DNA of 52,240 nucleotides, from the NCBI GenBank assembly GCA_022510385.1, contig JAFLTQ010000021.1, forward strand, positions 1 through 52,240. The letters run 5' to 3'. A program made the position numbers and the translations under genes. Origin of the DNA: Muribaculaceae bacterium. GTDB taxonomy: Bacteria; Bacteroidota; Bacteroidia; Bacteroidales; Muribaculaceae. Positions 50,788 to 52,240 of this stretch are shown in pieces. Under the pieces are notes generated by a model. The model searched no databases. It was not told the origin of the DNA and worked only from the letters and a program-made list of their open reading frames with translations. The stretch's first letter is position 1; every line of letters starts with the position of its first letter.

Positions 50788-50830
50788 GTCGAATATTCGA
50801 CCATTTTTGCATTAGACTGACTACTCAGTC
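50788..50830. repeat. Palindrome and inverted repeat upstream of the toxin-antitoxin promoter
   Basis: GTCGAATATTCGAC (50788-50801) is a perfect 14-bp palindrome. GACTGA (50815-50820) / TCAGTC (50825-50830) is a 6-bp inverted repeat with a CTAC loop. Both lie 27-70 nt upstream of the -33 box. The rest of 50517-50856 is AT-rich and shows no gene except the mini-ORF. Confidence 0.65.
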
Positions 50831-50856
50831 ATAATAAGTATAATAATATTCTAATA

Positions 50857-50888
50857 TTTGTTTATATAATATAAATTGTATATATTTG
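50857..50888 (+). promoter_or_regulatory. Bacteroidetes-type promoter of the toxin-antitoxin operon
   Basis: TTTG (50857-50860), 20 nt, TATATTTG (50881-50888). Transcription start near 50895, leader of about 18 nt to the antitoxin ATG at 50913. Confidence 0.75.
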
Positions 50889-50904
50889 CATAATCATATA
50901 TACA
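50877..50904. promoter_or_regulatory. Candidate operator of the toxin-antitoxin operon
   Basis: 9-bp inverted repeat TGTATATAT (50877-50885) / ATATATACA (50896-50904), 10-nt spacer, covering the -7 element and the predicted start site. This is the position expected for autorepression by an antitoxin-toxin complex. Confidence 0.6.
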
Positions 50905-50912
50905 GATTGACT

Positions 50913-51212
50913 ATGGCAACAGCGGTAGCACTTAAACGAAAAATTATCGACCTTCCGGTAGAAACTTTTCAGAAACTCTCTTTAATGGCAGTAGCACAGG
51001 GAAAGAGTCTCAAAGCTTATATAGAGTCTGAACTTATAGCAAAGGCTAACAACATATCAGTTGAAGTCAAGGAAAACCCATCCCCGTCAAATGATGAATG
51101 GTTTAATAATCCTGAAAATCTTACCGAACTCGACAAAGGGATTCAAGAGATGAAAGAAGGAAAAACAAAGGCTTACACCATGGCTGAAATCAAAAATATC
51201 CTCGGGGTATGA
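50913..51212 (+). CDS. Antitoxin with ribbon-helix-helix-like N-terminus
   Basis: 99 aa from the ATG at 50913; a TTG at 50886 in frame lies before the predicted transcript start and is rejected. The N-terminus (KRKIIDLPVETFQKLSLMAVAQGKSLKAYIESELIAKA) is a strand followed by two helices, as in RHH DNA-binding domains (residues about 6-46). The C-terminal half, with DEWFNNPENLTELDKGIQEMKEGKTKAYTMAEIKNILG, looks like the toxin-neutralising segment of RelB/YefM-like antitoxins. The stop overlaps the toxin start by 4 nt (ATGA). Expected to bind the inverted repeat at its own promoter. Confidence 0.78.
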   Translation: MATAVALKRKIIDLPVETFQKLSLMAVAQGKSLKAYIESELIAKANNISVEVKENPSPSNDEWFNNPENLTELDKGIQEMKEGKTKAYTMAEIKNILGV

Positions 51213-51487
51213 TTTACAGAGTGGAACTGACCGAAACTGCCGAAAAACACTTAAAAGAATGGGCGAAATCAGGTCAGAATAAAGTCTTGAAAAAAATATC
51301 AGACTTAATAGAGGAATTGTCTCAACATCCTAAAACGGGAACCGGTCATATAGAACAACTCAAGGGAAATTATTCCGGATTCTGGAGTCGACAGATTTCA
51401 AAAGGCGAAAGGATGATATACAGAATAGAGGAAGACCGAGTGATTGTTACAATCGTTTCAATGAAAGGTCATTACGGTGACAAATAA
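51209..51487 (+). CDS. Txe/YoeB-family mRNA interferase toxin
   Basis: 92 aa. RelE-superfamily fold of the YoeB/Txe type: GTGHIEQLKGNYSGFWSRQI (45-63), RMIYRI (68-73) and the C-terminal GHYGDK. By position E49 corresponds to YoeB's catalytic E46, R68 to R65 and H88 to H83, so the toxin looks intact. YoeB cleaves mRNA in the ribosomal A site. Coupled to the upstream antitoxin by an ATGA overlap. A 5S rRNA gene follows convergently about 100 nt downstream. Confidence 0.88.
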   Translation: MIYRVELTETAEKHLKEWAKSGQNKVLKKISDLIEELSQHPKTGTGHIEQLKGNYSGFWSRQISKGERMIYRIEEDRVIVTIVSMKGHYGDK

Positions 51488-51561
51488 GGACTCCAATCAC
51501 ATTTTATTTGTGAACTTTGGAAAAGTTCAACCCGTTTCCTTCAGAACAATTACCATTGCAT

Positions 51562-51585
51562 AAAAAAAGCCGCATTTCTGCGGCT
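51562..51585 (-). terminator. Terminator of the rRNA operon
   Basis: Stem AGCCGCA (51568-51574 as + strand) / TGCGGCT (51579-51585) with a four-base loop. On the minus strand it is followed by TTTTTTT (51562-51568), immediately after the 5S 3' end. Confidence 0.85.
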
Positions 51586-51590
51586 CTCTT

Positions 51591-51700
<110 letters not shown>

Positions 51701-51941
51701 GTATCTTTGATCCGTATCTCATACCTGTCTTGTATTTGTCAGGTCAGACCGGCTGTAAGGTTTGAAAGATGCACATGACGGAAGCCATGCCGGGAAACGG
51801 GTTTCTACAAGAGCGACTGCAAACGGCTGAGGCTTTGCCACATGACGGGCCTTCCGGCTCTTGGCATTGTCTGCTTCCTTTCCCGATGCCTTCTCATGCT
51901 CTCTTTGACATGTCTCAGGCATCTCTCTTTGTGAATCTCTT

Positions 51942-52240
51942 CACACGGAACTTCTCGGGCAATTAGTACCGCTCGGCTCAACATGTCGCCATGCTTGCAC
52001 CTGCGGCCTATCCACGTCGTAGTCTTCAACGGCCCTTAAGTGAGATCTAATCTTGGAGCCGGCTTCGTGCTTAGATGCTTTCAGCACTTATCCTGCCCAG
52101 ACACCGCTACCCGGCTGTGCCCCTGCGCGGGACAACCGGTACACGGGAGGTCTGTCCGGCACGGTCCTCTCGTACTAGTGCCGGTTCTCCGCAAATCTCT
52201 ACGCCCACAACAGATAGAGACCGAACTGTCTCACGACGTT
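51942..52240 (-). rRNA. rrl: 23S ribosomal RNA, 3' end (partial, extends beyond window)
   Basis: The minus-strand sequence includes the conserved 23S 3' region, for example AACGTCGTGAGACAGTTCGG at the window edge (sarcin-ricin-proximal domain VI) and GGTACTAATTGCCCGAG near the end. The exact 3' end (about 51942) is estimated by comparison with the usual distance after GGTACTAAT. The 23S-5S spacer (51701-51941) has no tRNA and no recognisable gene. Confidence 0.95.

Noticed and set aside
51701..52029. Short open frames on both strands in the 23S-5S spacer and 23S end
   Set aside because: They lie within or beside rRNA genes and translate to low-information, W/R/P/H-rich sequences.

Overview
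The window is a contiguous piece of a Bacteroidales chromosome, most probably of the Muribaculaceae/Bacteroidaceae type. The evidence is the gene families (TamL/TamB, DUF3298 and DUF3316-like proteins, a C4 zinc-ribbon/Nif3 pair, an ExbB-ExbD-ExbD-TonB cluster, a CarboxypepD_reg-type TonB-dependent receptor) and a promoter grammar seen at least eight times: TTTG or NTTG, 18-20 nt, then TAnnTTTG, the Bacteroidetes primary sigma consensus. The DNA is AT-rich between genes. The receptor/lipoprotein pair at 43-49 kb looks more GC-rich than its neighbours.

Layout. 0-13 kb: the tail of a Spy/LTXXQ-like repeat protein, sufE, a POT peptide transporter, an acyl-CoA ligase, a converging walJ/yycJ-like + RsmI-like methyltransferase pair, then a + strand run of a DUF3298 lipoprotein, parC, a DUF3316-like protein and an S41 peptidase. 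12.5-16 kb: minus-strand aspS - nif3-like - zinc-ribbon coiled-coil protein. 16-19 kb: two small genes, one encoding an exported protein made of 11-residue synuclein-like repeats, followed by the preQ0/preQ1 cluster queF-queC-queD-queE. 19.5-23 kb: a MurU-like nucleotidyltransferase translationally coupled to a sugar-kinase/RapZ-C fusion (probable cell-wall sugar recycling), divergent from pgk. 23.5-28.4 kb: the TonB energising complex and a PstS-like lipoprotein. 28.5-33.3 kb: cysteine desulfidase, thymidine kinase, three small membrane-protein genes (one of 33 codons), a SPOR lipoprotein and gmd. 33.5-41.3 kb: tamL-tamB (the tamB start is anomalous) and a VanZ-like gene. 41.3-43.4 kb: a candidate structured ncRNA, an ECF-type sigma factor, a small conserved gene and relics of exported-protein genes.

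43.4-50.4 kb is the most interesting coding region: a TonB-dependent receptor and a large lipoprotein with duplicated OB-fold-like domains, divergent from a secreted DNA/RNA non-specific endonuclease. Together they could form an extracellular nucleic-acid capture and uptake locus.

50.4-52.2 kb: tRNA-Arg(CCG), a ribbon-helix-helix-like antitoxin/YoeB-type toxin pair, and the 3' end of a minus-strand rRNA operon (5S and the 3' part of 23S). A 26-bp exact copy of an internal 5S rRNA segment lies on the far side of the toxin-antitoxin module, so the module is bracketed by 5S-derived direct repeats. No CRISPR array, insertion sequence or complete prophage was seen.
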